64,000 nucleotides of DNA from positions 930,001-994,000 of the forward strand of contig NZ_NEVL01000001.1 of the NCBI RefSeq assembly GCF_002261335.1. The letters run 5' to 3'. Below, piece by piece: positions 40,769-48,768 of the stretch. This DNA is from Bordetella genomosp. 1 (GTDB taxonomy: Bacteria > Pseudomonadota > Gammaproteobacteria > Burkholderiales > Burkholderiaceae_B). A program made the translations under genes and the position numbers. Numbering within the stretch: position 1 is the stretch's first letter; each line of letters starts with the position of its first letter. The notes beneath the pieces are model-generated. The model saw only the letters and a list, made by a program, of their open reading frames with translations. It did no database searches and had not been told where the DNA came from.

Positions 40769-41465
40769 GGTATCTGCACTGAGTTCCGGCTATGGCAAGA
40801 CGCAGGTCCTGAACGACCTGAGCTTCGAGGTGAGGCCGGGCGAGATCGTGACCCTGATCGGCGCCAACGGCGCCGGCAAGACCACGACCCTCAAGGCCCT
40901 GTGCGGCGTGATTCCGGCCACGCAGGGCAAGGTCGAGTTCGACGGTCACGACCTCACCAACCGCACGCCCGCGCAGATCGTGGACGCCGGCATCACGATG
41001 GTGCCGGAGGGGCGCCAGCTGTTTCCGTCGTTCACCGTGCGCGACAACCTCGTGATGGGCTCGTACAAGCGCGCCGCGCGCGCCGACGCCGCCCGGCGCC
41101 TGGAAGAGGTGCTGGCGATCTTCCCGCGCGTGCGCGAACGTCTCAACCAGCACGCCGGCTCGCTGTCGGGCGGCGAGCAGCAGATGGTGGCGATCGCGCG
41201 CGGCATGATGGCCGAGCCCCGCCTGCTGGTGTTCGACGAGCCCTCGCTGGGCCTGTCGCCGCTGCTGGTGCAGCAGATGTTCGACGTGATCCGGCGCGTG
41301 ACCGAACACGGCGTCACGGTGCTGCTGGTCGAGCAGAACGTATTCCGCACCCTGCGCCTGGCCGATCGCGGCTATGTGCTGGAGAACGGTTCCATCGTGT
41401 TGAGCGGCACCGGCCAGGAGCTGCTCAACGATCCCCATGTGAAGCGGGCGTATCTCGGCCATTGA
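40761..41465 (+). CDS. livF: ABC transporter ATPase, LivF type
   Basis: 234 aa. Walker A GANGAGKTT, signature LSGGEQQMVAIARGMM, Walker B LLVFDEPSLGLSP. The sequence EGRQLFPSFTVRDNL is the LivF hallmark. Its start overlaps the LivM-LivG gene by 8 nt. Pairs with the LivG domain to drive uptake. Confidence 0.95.
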   Translation: MLKVSALSSGYGKTQVLNDLSFEVRPGEIVTLIGANGAGKTTTLKALCGVIPATQGKVEFDGHDLTNRTPAQIVDAGITMVPEGRQLFPSFTVRDNLVMGSYKRAARADAARRLEEVLAIFPRVRERLNQHAGSLSGGEQQMVAIARGMMAEPRLLVFDEPSLGLSPLLVQQMFDVIRRVTEHGVTVLLVEQNVFRTLRLADRGYVLENGSIVLSGTGQELLNDPHVKRAYLGH

Positions 41466-41494
41466 GGCCGGGCCGTCCAGGAGGTTGAGGCGAC

Positions 41495-42490
41495 ATGTCG
41501 CAGACGTTCAGTTTCATCGACCACGGCAAGGGCGGCGGGCCCGAGTGCCTGCAGCTCGCGCAGCGCGCGCGCGTGGCGCCCACGGGCCGCCAGGTCGAGA
41601 TCCAGGTGGCCTATGCCGGGATCAATCGCCCCGAGGTGCTGCAGCGCGCGGGCGCCTATCCGCCGCCGCCGGGCGCCTCGCCGTACCTGGGCCTGGAAGT
41701 GTCGGGCACGATCAGCGCCGTCGGCCCCGAGGTGCGCGACCGCAAGGTGGGCGAACAGGTCTGCGCGCTCACGCCGGGCGGCGGCTATGCCGAGTACTGT
41801 CTGGCCGACGAGCGCCACTGCCTGCCGGTGCCGCGCGGGCTCGACCTGCGCGCGGCCGCCTGCGTGCCGGAAAACTACTTCACCGTCTGGACCAACGTGT
41901 TCGAGCGCGGCGCCCTCAAGCCGGGCGAGACGCTGCTGGTGCACGGCGGATCGAGCGGCATCGGCCTGACCGCGATCCAGCTCGCCGCGGCCTTCGGCGC
42001 GCGCGTCTGGACCACGGTGGGCAACGCCGCCAAGGCCGAGGCTTGCCGCGCGGCCGGCGCCAGCGAAACCATTCTGTACAAGGACACCGATTTCGCCGAG
42101 GCGGTGCGCACGCTCACCGACGGCAAGGGCGTGGACGTGATCCTCGACATGGTCGGCGGCGCATACATCAACCGCAACGTGCACAGCCTGGCGCTCGATG
42201 GCCGGCTGGTGCAGATCGCCTTCCTGGAAGGCAGCAAGGCCTCGATCGACGCCATGCCGATCATGACGAAGCGGCTGACGTTCACCGGCTCCACGCTGCG
42301 CCCGCGTTCCGACGAGGACAAGGGCAAGATCGGGGCGGCGCTGGTGCAGCAGGTGTGGCCGCTGCTCGAACGGGGCCGCTGCCTGCCCGTGGTCCACGCC
42401 GAGTTCCCGCTGGCCGAGGCGGCCAAGGCGCACGCGCTGATGGAAAGCAGCGCGCACATCGGCAAGATCGTGCTCAAGGTGGCGCCATGA
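41495..42490 (+). CDS. zinc-independent quinone oxidoreductase (MDR, PIG3-like)
   Basis: 331 aa medium-chain dehydrogenase/reductase. GINRPEVLQRAGAYPPPPGA and the NADP-binding VHGGSSGIGLTAIQLA motif identify the QOR/PIG3 branch, which lacks the structural and catalytic zinc ligands. The C-terminus has MESSAHIGKIVLKV, also PIG3-like. Reduces quinones or alpha,beta-unsaturated carbonyls with NADPH. Located between the importer and an SDR, overlapping the latter by 4 nt; its pathway substrate is unknown. Confidence 0.9.
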   Translation: MSQTFSFIDHGKGGGPECLQLAQRARVAPTGRQVEIQVAYAGINRPEVLQRAGAYPPPPGASPYLGLEVSGTISAVGPEVRDRKVGEQVCALTPGGGYAEYCLADERHCLPVPRGLDLRAAACVPENYFTVWTNVFERGALKPGETLLVHGGSSGIGLTAIQLAAAFGARVWTTVGNAAKAEACRAAGASETILYKDTDFAEAVRTLTDGKGVDVILDMVGGAYINRNVHSLALDGRLVQIAFLEGSKASIDAMPIMTKRLTFTGSTLRPRSDEDKGKIGAALVQQVWPLLERGRCLPVVHAEFPLAEAAKAHALMESSAHIGKIVLKVAP

Positions 42491-43251
42491 GCGGCCTGGC
42501 CGGCAAGACCGTGCTGCTGACCGGCGCGGCCGGCGGCATCGGCGAGGCCATCGCCCGCGGCTTCGCGCGCGAAGGCGCCCGGCTCGCGCTGGTGGACTTC
42601 GACGCCGCGCGTGGCCTGGCCCTGCGCGACGCGCTGCGCGCCGAGGGTGCCGAGGCGCACTTCGCCCAGGCCGACGTGTCGACCTACGTCGCCTGCGAGC
42701 AGGCACATGGCGAGCTCACGGCCGCGCTGGGCGGCATCGACATCCTGGTCAACAACGTCGGCATCTCGCCCAAGACGCAGGGCCGCGCGCTGCGCGTATG
42801 GGAAATGCCGCCCGCGGAGTGGGACCAGGTGGTGGCGGTGAACCTGAACAGCGCCTTCTACATGGCGCGGCTGTGCTCGCCGCACATGGTGGCGCAGCGC
42901 TTCGGCCGCGTCGTCAACATGTCCTCGGTGGCCGGCAAGGCCTATTGCGACATCGTGGCCGCGCACTACGCGGCCACCAAGTCGGCGCTGCTCGGGCTCA
43001 CGCGACACTGGGCGGCCGAGCTGGGCGAGTTCGACGTCACCGTCAACGGCCTGGCGCCGGGCCGCATCAGCACGCCGCTGCTGAAGTCGGTGCCGCAGGA
43101 AATCAACGACGCGGTCGCGCGCGTGACGGCGCTGCGGCGGCTGGGCACGCCCGAAGAAGTGGCCGACGCCTGCCTGTTCTTCGCGTCCGACGAGGCGCGT
43201 TTCGTGACGGGGCAGGTGCTGGACGTGGCGGGTGGCTGGCTCATGACCTGA
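42487..43251 (+). CDS. SDR-family oxidoreductase
   Basis: 254 aa. Cofactor motif TGAAGGIGEAIARGF with Asp after beta-2 (LVDFDAARG), which favours NAD+. NNVGISPKTQGRA replaces the usual NNAG, as in several polyol and cis-diol dehydrogenases. Catalytic YAATKSALLG. ATGA overlap with the quinone oxidoreductase. Probably oxidises a hydroxyl of the imported compound (inference). Confidence 0.9.
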   Translation: MSGLAGKTVLLTGAAGGIGEAIARGFAREGARLALVDFDAARGLALRDALRAEGAEAHFAQADVSTYVACEQAHGELTAALGGIDILVNNVGISPKTQGRALRVWEMPPAEWDQVVAVNLNSAFYMARLCSPHMVAQRFGRVVNMSSVAGKAYCDIVAAHYAATKSALLGLTRHWAAELGEFDVTVNGLAPGRISTPLLKSVPQEINDAVARVTALRRLGTPEEVADACLFFASDEARFVTGQVLDVAGGWLMT

Positions 43252-43302
43252 TCCCCACGGACAGGCTGGCCATACCGTGAATGCGACAGAGGAGACGAGA
43301 CG

Positions 43303-44085
43303 ATGTTCGAAGATGTGAAGTTCGCGGGCCGCAAGGTATTGATCACCGCCGGGGCCGATGGCCTCGGGCTGGAGATGGCGCGCGTGTTCAGCGCCGCCGG
43401 CGCGAACGTGTTCGTGTGCGACGTGAACGAGGCGCGGCTGGCCGACCTCCGGCGCGAGATCCCGGCCATCCACGCCGAGGTGGCCGACGTGTCGGACGAG
43501 GCCAGCGTGGCGCGTCTGTTCGAGCGGGTGCAGCGCACGCTCGGCGGCCTGGACGTGCTGATCAACAACGCCGGCATCGCCGGCCCCACCGGCCCGGTCG
43601 AGACCCTGAGCAAGACCGACTGGGACCGCACCCTCGCGGTGAACGTGACCGGCCAGTTCCTGTGCGCGCGCCTGGCGATCCCGCTGCTCAAGGCGTCGTC
43701 CGCCGGCGTGATGATCAACCTGTCGTCGGCGGCGGGCCACCTGGGCTTTGCCGGGCGCTCGGTGTATTCGGCCTCGAAGTGGGCGGTGATCGGCTTCACC
43801 AAGTCGCTCGCCATCGAGCTGGGTCAGTTCGGCATCCGCGTCAACGCGATCCTGCCGGGCGCCGTCGAAGGGCCGCGCATCCGCGCGGTGATCGCGGCCA
43901 AGGCCGCGACGCTGAACCAGCCGGTCGACGAGGTCGCCGCGCTGTATGAAAACCAGGCCGCGCTGGGCCGCATGGTGACCGCGCGCGACATCGCCAACAT
44001 GGCGCTGTTCAACGCCAGCGACGCGGCCCGCAGCGTGTCCGGCCAGGCCATCGTGGTCGACGGCTTCACGCAGAAACTCTACTGA
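43303..44085 (+). CDS. SDR-family oxidoreductase
   Basis: 260 aa. Cofactor motif ITAGADGLGLEMARVF (Gly-X3-Gly-X-Gly kept; the first residue of the motif is Ala), VCDVNEARL with an NAD-favouring Asp, NNAGIAGPTGPVE and catalytic YSASKWAVIGF. It is a second, distinct SDR in the operon (the two are only family-level similar), so the pathway likely has two different alcohol oxidations. Confidence 0.9.
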   Translation: MFEDVKFAGRKVLITAGADGLGLEMARVFSAAGANVFVCDVNEARLADLRREIPAIHAEVADVSDEASVARLFERVQRTLGGLDVLINNAGIAGPTGPVETLSKTDWDRTLAVNVTGQFLCARLAIPLLKASSAGVMINLSSAAGHLGFAGRSVYSASKWAVIGFTKSLAIELGQFGIRVNAILPGAVEGPRIRAVIAAKAATLNQPVDEVAALYENQAALGRMVTARDIANMALFNASDAARSVSGQAIVVDGFTQKLY

Positions 44086-44096
44086 GCGGAGGACCG

Positions 44097-45026
44097 ATGT
44101 CCACCGTCGCCATCATTGGATGCGGCCTGATCGGGCAGGGCTGGGCCATCGTGTTCGCGCGGGCCGGTTGGCAGGTGCGCCTGCACGATCCCGACGCGGA
44201 CGCGCGCGCCGAGGCGCCGCGCCTGGTGCGCCAGCAGCTCGATGCACTCGAACGGCACGCCCTGCTCGATGACGCGGCCGCGGTCGCGCGCCGCGTCGAG
44301 GTCGCGGACACGCTGGCCGACGCGCTGGCCGGCGTCGACTACGTGCAGGAGAACTCGCCGGAGCGCCTGGCTGTCAAGCAGGCCCTGTTTCGCGAGCTCG
44401 ACCGACTCGCGCCGCCGGGCGCCATCATCGGCAGCTCCACCTCCAGCATTCCCACCAGCGCGTTCACCGAATCGCTGCCGGGGCGCGGCCGCTGCCTGGT
44501 CGCGCATCCGGTCAATCCGCCGTACCTGGTGCCCGTGGTCGAGCTCAGCGGCGCGCCCTGGACCGACGCCGCCACCGTCGAACGCGCGGGCGAGATCATG
44601 CGCGCGGTCGGGCAGAAGCCGGTGGTGGTGCGGCAGGAGATCGAGGGCTTCGTGCTGAACCGTCTGCAGGGCGCGTTGCTGCAGGAGGCGTTCCGGCTGG
44701 TCGAGGCCGGCATCGCCAGCGCGGAAGACATCGACGTGACGGTCAAGGACGGGCTGGGCCTGCGCTGGTCGTTCATGGGGCCGTTCGAGACCATCGACCT
44801 GAATGCCCCCGGCGGCATCGCCGATTACTGCGCCCGCTATGGCGGGCTGTATGCCTCCATCGGCGCCACGCAGCGTGACTGCGTGGCCTGGGAAGGCGAG
44901 CTGGTCGACGCGCTGCAACGGCAGCGGCGCGAACAGCTGTCCGCGTCGGACCTGCCGGCGCGGCGATTCTGGCGCGACGACCAGCTCATGCGGTTGTTGC
45001 GGCACAAACGAGAGCGGAGAGACTAA
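44097..45026 (+). CDS. 3-hydroxyacyl-CoA-dehydrogenase-like beta-hydroxyacid dehydrogenase (carnitine / L-gulonate 3-dehydrogenase type)
   Basis: 309 aa. NAD fold VAIIGCGLIGQGWAIVFARA, then VQENSPERLAVK and SSTSSIPTSAF, and the catalytic His in VAHPVNPPYLVPVVEL. HPVNPP with a following VVEL is typical of the short branch that acts on free beta-hydroxy acids, namely L-carnitine 3-dehydrogenase and lambda-crystallin/L-gulonate 3-dehydrogenase, rather than FadB-type CoA esters. It shares 1 nt with the start of the beta-keto acid cleavage enzyme, so the product, a beta-keto acid, is probably handed straight to it. Confidence 0.9.
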   Translation: MSTVAIIGCGLIGQGWAIVFARAGWQVRLHDPDADARAEAPRLVRQQLDALERHALLDDAAAVARRVEVADTLADALAGVDYVQENSPERLAVKQALFRELDRLAPPGAIIGSSTSSIPTSAFTESLPGRGRCLVAHPVNPPYLVPVVELSGAPWTDAATVERAGEIMRAVGQKPVVVRQEIEGFVLNRLQGALLQEAFRLVEAGIASAEDIDVTVKDGLGLRWSFMGPFETIDLNAPGGIADYCARYGGLYASIGATQRDCVAWEGELVDALQRQRREQLSASDLPARRFWRDDQLMRLLRHKRERRD

Positions 45027-45961
45027 TGGCAAAGGCCAAGAACAAGGTCATCATTACCTGCGCCGTGACCGGCGCCATCCACACCCCGAGCATGTCGCCG
45101 CACCTGCCGGTGACGGCCGACGAGATCGCCGAGGCCGCCATCGGCGCGGCGCGCGCCGGCGCCGCCGTGCTGCACCTGCATGCGCGCGACCCGGTCACCG
45201 GCAAGCCCTCGCAGGATCCGGCGCTGTTCGAGCCGTTTCTCAAGCGCATCAAGGCCGAGACCGACGCGGTGATCAACATCACCACCGGCGGCAGCCCGCA
45301 CATGACGGTGGAGGAGCGCATGCGCCCGGCCACCACCTTCGCGCCGGAAGTGGCCTCGCTCAACATGGGCTCGATGAACTTCGGTCTCTATCCGATGCTC
45401 GACCGCTTCAAGGACTTCGAGCATGCGTGGGAGCGCGAGCACCTGGAGAACAGCCGCTCGCTGGTGTTCCGCAACACCTACCAGGACATCGAGACCATTC
45501 TCAAGCTGGGCAACGCCAACGGCACGCGCTTCGAGTTCGAGTGCTACGACATCAGCCATCTCTACAACCTCAAGCACTTCGTCGACCGCGGCCTGGTGCA
45601 GTCCAAGCCCTTCATCCAGTCGGTGTTCGGCCTGATGGGCGGCATCGGCCCGCATCCCGAAGACCTGATGCACATGCGCCGCACCGCCGACCGGCTGTTC
45701 GGCCATGACTACGAATGGTCGATCCTGGGCGCGGGGCGCAACCAGATCCCGCTCGCCACGATCGGTGCGGCGATGGGATCGAACGTGCGGGTGGGGCTGG
45801 AGGATTCGCTCTGGATCGGTCCGGGCGAGCTGGCGGCATCGAACCGTCAGCAGGTGGAGAAGATCCGCACGATTCTCGAGGCGCTCAGCCTGGAGGTCGC
45901 CACGCCCGACGAGGCCCGCGAGAAGCTGGGCCTGAAGGGCGGCGGCAAGGTCAACTTCTGA
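45026..45961 (+). CDS. beta-keto acid cleavage enzyme (BKACE, DUF849)
   Basis: 311 aa TIM barrel. Zinc ligands are seen in HLHAR (H50, H52) and the Glu of GLEDSLW near residue 260; the neighbouring Asp is the catalytic base in the family. BKACE enzymes condense a beta-keto acid with acetyl-CoA and split it into acetoacetate and a new acyl-CoA. Known substrates include 3-keto-5-aminohexanoate and dehydrocarnitine. The specificity residues do not let me name the substrate here. Last plus-strand gene of the importer operon, 15 nt from the convergent gldA-like gene. Confidence 0.93.
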   Translation: MAKAKNKVIITCAVTGAIHTPSMSPHLPVTADEIAEAAIGAARAGAAVLHLHARDPVTGKPSQDPALFEPFLKRIKAETDAVINITTGGSPHMTVEERMRPATTFAPEVASLNMGSMNFGLYPMLDRFKDFEHAWEREHLENSRSLVFRNTYQDIETILKLGNANGTRFEFECYDISHLYNLKHFVDRGLVQSKPFIQSVFGLMGGIGPHPEDLMHMRRTADRLFGHDYEWSILGAGRNQIPLATIGAAMGSNVRVGLEDSLWIGPGELAASNRQQVEKIRTILEALSLEVATPDEAREKLGLKGGGKVNF

Positions 45962-45976
45962 CGCGGCGGCCGCGCG

Positions 45977-47050
45977 TCAGGCGCCGGCGTGCCGGCGCAG
46001 GGCGCCGGCCAGCTCCGCCACGCTCAGCTTGCGTGGGAAGTTGTCGGCATGACGCGCCTTGAGCGAGAGCTCGGCACACAGCGCGATCTCGGCATCGTCG
46101 ATCCGGGTGGCGCCGAGCTCGCGCAGGGTGCGCGGCAGGCCCACGCGGCCATACCAGTCCTGCAGCTGCGCGTGCACGCCCTCGTCGCGCGCCTCCAGGT
46201 CGAGCTGCACCAACAGGCCCAGCGCCACCTGCATGCCATGCAAGGCTTTCTCCACCCCGCCGATCTTGGACAGCCCGCGCGTGAGCGCGTGCGCGATCGA
46301 CAGCCCGCCGCTTTCGAAGCCGAGGCCGCTCATGAGGATCATCGCCTCGACCGCGCGCTCGAACGCCGGCGTGGGTTGGCCGCTGCCGGCCGCGGCCAGC
46401 GCGGCCTCGCCGTCGGCCAGCAGCACGTCCGCGCAACCGTCGGCGATCAACTGAGCGGTGGCCGTGGGCGCCGCGTCATACATGTTGAGGCCGCCATTGG
46501 CCGCGCATTGCGCCGCCTCGAACTTCTTCGAGATCGCATCGCCCAGGCCGGCGCGGAAAAACACCGGCGGCGCCGTGGCCACCAGCGCGGTGTCGACGAT
46601 CACCAGCGTCGGGTTGAAGAGCATGTGCTCCACGGCGAGCAGGTTGTGATGCGCGTCGTACAGCACGTAGTTCTTGCTGGTGGGCGCGTCGTTGGACGCG
46701 ACCGTGGGCACGGTGACGAGATGGCGGTGCAGGTGCCGCGCCACCGCCTTGCCCGCGTCGAGCGACTTGCCGCCGCCCACCGCGATCACCATGTCGGCGC
46801 CCAGCGACTCGGCGCGGCCGCGCAGCTGCGCCACCACCGCCGGGGTCAGGTCGCCCTCGAGCACCAGCGGGTGCAGGCTCACGCCGTGGTCGGCGCACAG
46901 CTGCACCAGGCGTTCGCCCAGCACCCCGTGCACATACCCATCGATCACGAGCGCGGCGCTGCGGCCGAACAGGGCCGCCGCGCGGCCCAGCTCATCGATG
47001 GCGCCCGGACCCTGGTAATACCGGCTGGGCGCGCCAAACACCTTCAACAT
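45977..47050 (-). CDS. glycerol-dehydrogenase-like iron/zinc alcohol dehydrogenase
   Basis: 357 aa, GldA branch of the group III metal-dependent alcohol dehydrogenases. Cofactor loop GGGKSLDAGKAVA, SNDAPTSKNYV (the GldA ASTDAPxS block), and metal ligands Asp in AGLGDAISKKFEA, His in LSIAHALTRG and His in KALHGMQVALG. GldA converts glycerol to dihydroxyacetone; related enzymes use other 1,2-diols or hydroxy ketones. It lies 9 nt after gntR on the same strand, and so is probably controlled with it. Confidence 0.9.
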   Translation of the reverse strand: MLKVFGAPSRYYQGPGAIDELGRAAALFGRSAALVIDGYVHGVLGERLVQLCADHGVSLHPLVLEGDLTPAVVAQLRGRAESLGADMVIAVGGGKSLDAGKAVARHLHRHLVTVPTVASNDAPTSKNYVLYDAHHNLLAVEHMLFNPTLVIVDTALVATAPPVFFRAGLGDAISKKFEAAQCAANGGLNMYDAAPTATAQLIADGCADVLLADGEAALAAAGSGQPTPAFERAVEAMILMSGLGFESGGLSIAHALTRGLSKIGGVEKALHGMQVALGLLVQLDLEARDEGVHAQLQDWYGRVGLPRTLRELGATRIDDAEIALCAELSLKARHADNFPRKLSVAELAGALRRHAGA

Positions 47051-47059
47051 GTCGTCTCC

Positions 47060-47785
47060 TCATTTGCGGGTCGCGCGGGGAGCGGCTTCTGTCTTGGCCG
47101 CTTCCTCCGCCTGCTCTTTCTCACGTTCGATCAGCCAATCGATCATGATCTTGCCGCCCCAGCGCAGGTCGTCCTGGATGGCCCGTGCGGCCGCCTCGGG
47201 ATCGCGTGCGCGCAGGGCCTCGAGGACCGCCTCGTGGCGATGGCGGTCTTCGGAGTAATTCAGGCCGGCGGTCTTGATGTGGAACACCTTGAGGATCGGA
47301 CCGGTGATGACCCAGAACGACTCCACCGTGTTGCGCAGCGTCGGCATGCCGGCCGCCTCGAGGATCGAGAAGTGGAACTTGCGGTTCAGGTAGCTGGCGC
47401 GCTTGGGATCGCTGGCGGTATGGGCCAGGAAGTCGCGCTGCAGCGACACCAGGTTGTCGAGCTGGTGCGGCGTGATCTTCTTGGCGGCCTCGGCCGCGCC
47501 CAGGCCTTCGAGCTGCACGCGGATCTGCTGGATCTCCCACAGCCGTGCGGAGTTCACGAACGGCACGTACACGGCGGTGGCCGCCTGCATTTCCAGGCCC
47601 TGTTCGCTGATCAGGCGGAAGATCGCCTCGCGCACGGGCGTGATGGACACGCCGAGCTCTGCCGCGAGCTCGCCGATGATCAGCCGTTCGCCCGGCTCGT
47701 ACTGGCCGTCGATCAGGGCATTGCGCAGCTCGTTGTAGACCCTGACGGAGAGGTTTTCTTTTTTTACCGGCTTGAGAGTGGTCAT
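47060..47785 (-). CDS. GntR-family (FCD) regulator of the flanking catabolic operons
   Basis: 241 aa. Winged helix at ~10-75 (DGQYEPGERLIIGELAAELG, then VSITPVREAIFRL) and FCD domain at ~85-225 with metal/effector residues in NRKFHFSI and DRHRHEAVLEAL. ATG at 47785 gives the usual N-terminus; an upstream in-frame extension would run across the operator. Divergent from the transketolase operon; the 13-bp palindrome lies between them. The C-terminal tail is Glu/Lys/Ala-rich. Likely a repressor released by a pathway intermediate (family knowledge plus context). Confidence 0.92.
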   Translation of the reverse strand: MTTLKPVKKENLSVRVYNELRNALIDGQYEPGERLIIGELAAELGVSITPVREAIFRLISEQGLEMQAATAVYVPFVNSARLWEIQQIRVQLEGLGAAEAAKKITPHQLDNLVSLQRDFLAHTASDPKRASYLNRKFHFSILEAAGMPTLRNTVESFWVITGPILKVFHIKTAGLNYSEDRHRHEAVLEALRARDPEAAARAIQDDLRWGGKIMIDWLIEREKEQAEEAAKTEAAPRATRK

Positions 47786-47872
47786 TGGGGGGCAGCGAGG
47801 GGTGAAGGGAAGGGGCGGCTGGGCAAGGAATTCTACTTTGCCGCACCCACATCTCGTGCAAGTGGGTATATT

Positions 47873-47885
47873 ATATATGATATAT
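47873..47885. promoter_or_regulatory. 13-bp AT palindrome, candidate GntR operator in gntR/transketolase promoter
   Basis: ATATATGATATAT, symmetric around G, identical to the site at 36765-36777 read on the other strand. It lies 25 bp before the transketolase ATG and 88 bp before the gntR ATG, inside an AT stretch that also offers -10-like TATATT. Binding here would block transcription in one or both directions. Confidence 0.7.
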
Positions 47886-47909
47886 CCTACACCACAAAGG
47901 AACAGCGCC

Positions 47910-48767
47910 ATGACGCATGTACCGGCATATCCCACCTCGGAGGAGATCGAGAGGTTGCGGGACAAGGCCCGCTTTGTCCGACTCGAAACGATCCGGCTCA
48001 TCGAGATCGCCAAGGTCGGCCACTACAGCTCCGTATTCTCGTGCGCGGAAATCTTCGCCGCGCTCTACTACGACGTGATGCAGTTGCGCCGGGGCGAGCC
48101 GCACTGGCCCGGGCGCGACCGCTTCCTGATGGGCAAGGGCCACGCCGCCGTGGGCCTGTTTCCGATCCTGGCCGACCTGGGGTTCATCGAGCGCGAGCTG
48201 CTCGACGGCTACACCCGGCTCGGCAGCCCGCTGGGCGATCACCCCGACATGAGCAAGGTGCCCGGCGTGGACTTCAGCTCCGGCTCCATCGGCCACGCGC
48301 TGTCCAACGGCGTGGGCATGGCGCTCGGCGGCCGCCTCAACAAGCTCGACTTTCACACCTTCGTGATGCTGGGCGACGGCGAGCAGCAGGAGGGGCAGGT
48401 GTGGGGGGCGGCGCTGTTCGCCGCGCACAACCGGCTCAATCGGCTGGTCGCCATCATCGACCGCAACGGCTATCAGCTCGACGGCAAGGTCGACGAGGTG
48501 ATGGGCGTGGAATCGCTGGCCGACAAGTGGCGCGCGTTCGGCTGGGAGGTGCACGAGGTCGACGGCCATGACCTGGGCGAACTGACCGCGCTGCTGCGCC
48601 GGCTGCGGGCCGACGCGACGCGCGAGCGCCCGGCCTGCGTGATCGCACGCACGGTGAAGGGCAAGGGCGTGTCGTTCATGGAAACCGAGCCGGGCTGGCA
48701 CCTGGGCTATCTGGCGCCGGCCGATGCCGCGTTCGCCATCGATGAAATCATGTCGCGGGAAATCTGA
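47910..48767 (+). CDS. transketolase, N-terminal (ThDP-binding) subunit
   Basis: 285 aa, first half of a split transketolase. MGKGHAAVGLFPILADLG, GSIGHALSNGVGMALGG and the ThDP-binding MLGDGEQQEGQVWGAALF are present. AAAGG 9 nt before ATG. Split transketolases are common in dedicated sugar pathways and in cofactor synthesis clusters. The housekeeping tkt gene is presumably elsewhere, so this pair should move a ketol unit in the local pathway (inference). Confidence 0.93.
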   Translation: MTHVPAYPTSEEIERLRDKARFVRLETIRLIEIAKVGHYSSVFSCAEIFAALYYDVMQLRRGEPHWPGRDRFLMGKGHAAVGLFPILADLGFIERELLDGYTRLGSPLGDHPDMSKVPGVDFSSGSIGHALSNGVGMALGGRLNKLDFHTFVMLGDGEQQEGQVWGAALFAAHNRLNRLVAIIDRNGYQLDGKVDEVMGVESLADKWRAFGWEVHEVDGHDLGELTALLRRLRADATRERPACVIARTVKGKGVSFMETEPGWHLGYLAPADAAFAIDEIMSREI

Positions 48768-48768
48768 A

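Noticed and set aside
41485-43251. Single fused oxidoreductase of about 590 residues
   Set aside because: The long frame enters the SDR from an out-of-frame reading of the upstream gene; the real genes are 41495-42490 and 42487-43251 with an ATGA overlap.
44097-45961. Calling the pair a carnitine degradation operon
   Set aside because: The two families fit, but no carnitine or betaine transporter, betaine demethylase or acyl-CoA synthetase genes accompany them, and the surrounding enzymes do not belong to carnitine breakdown.
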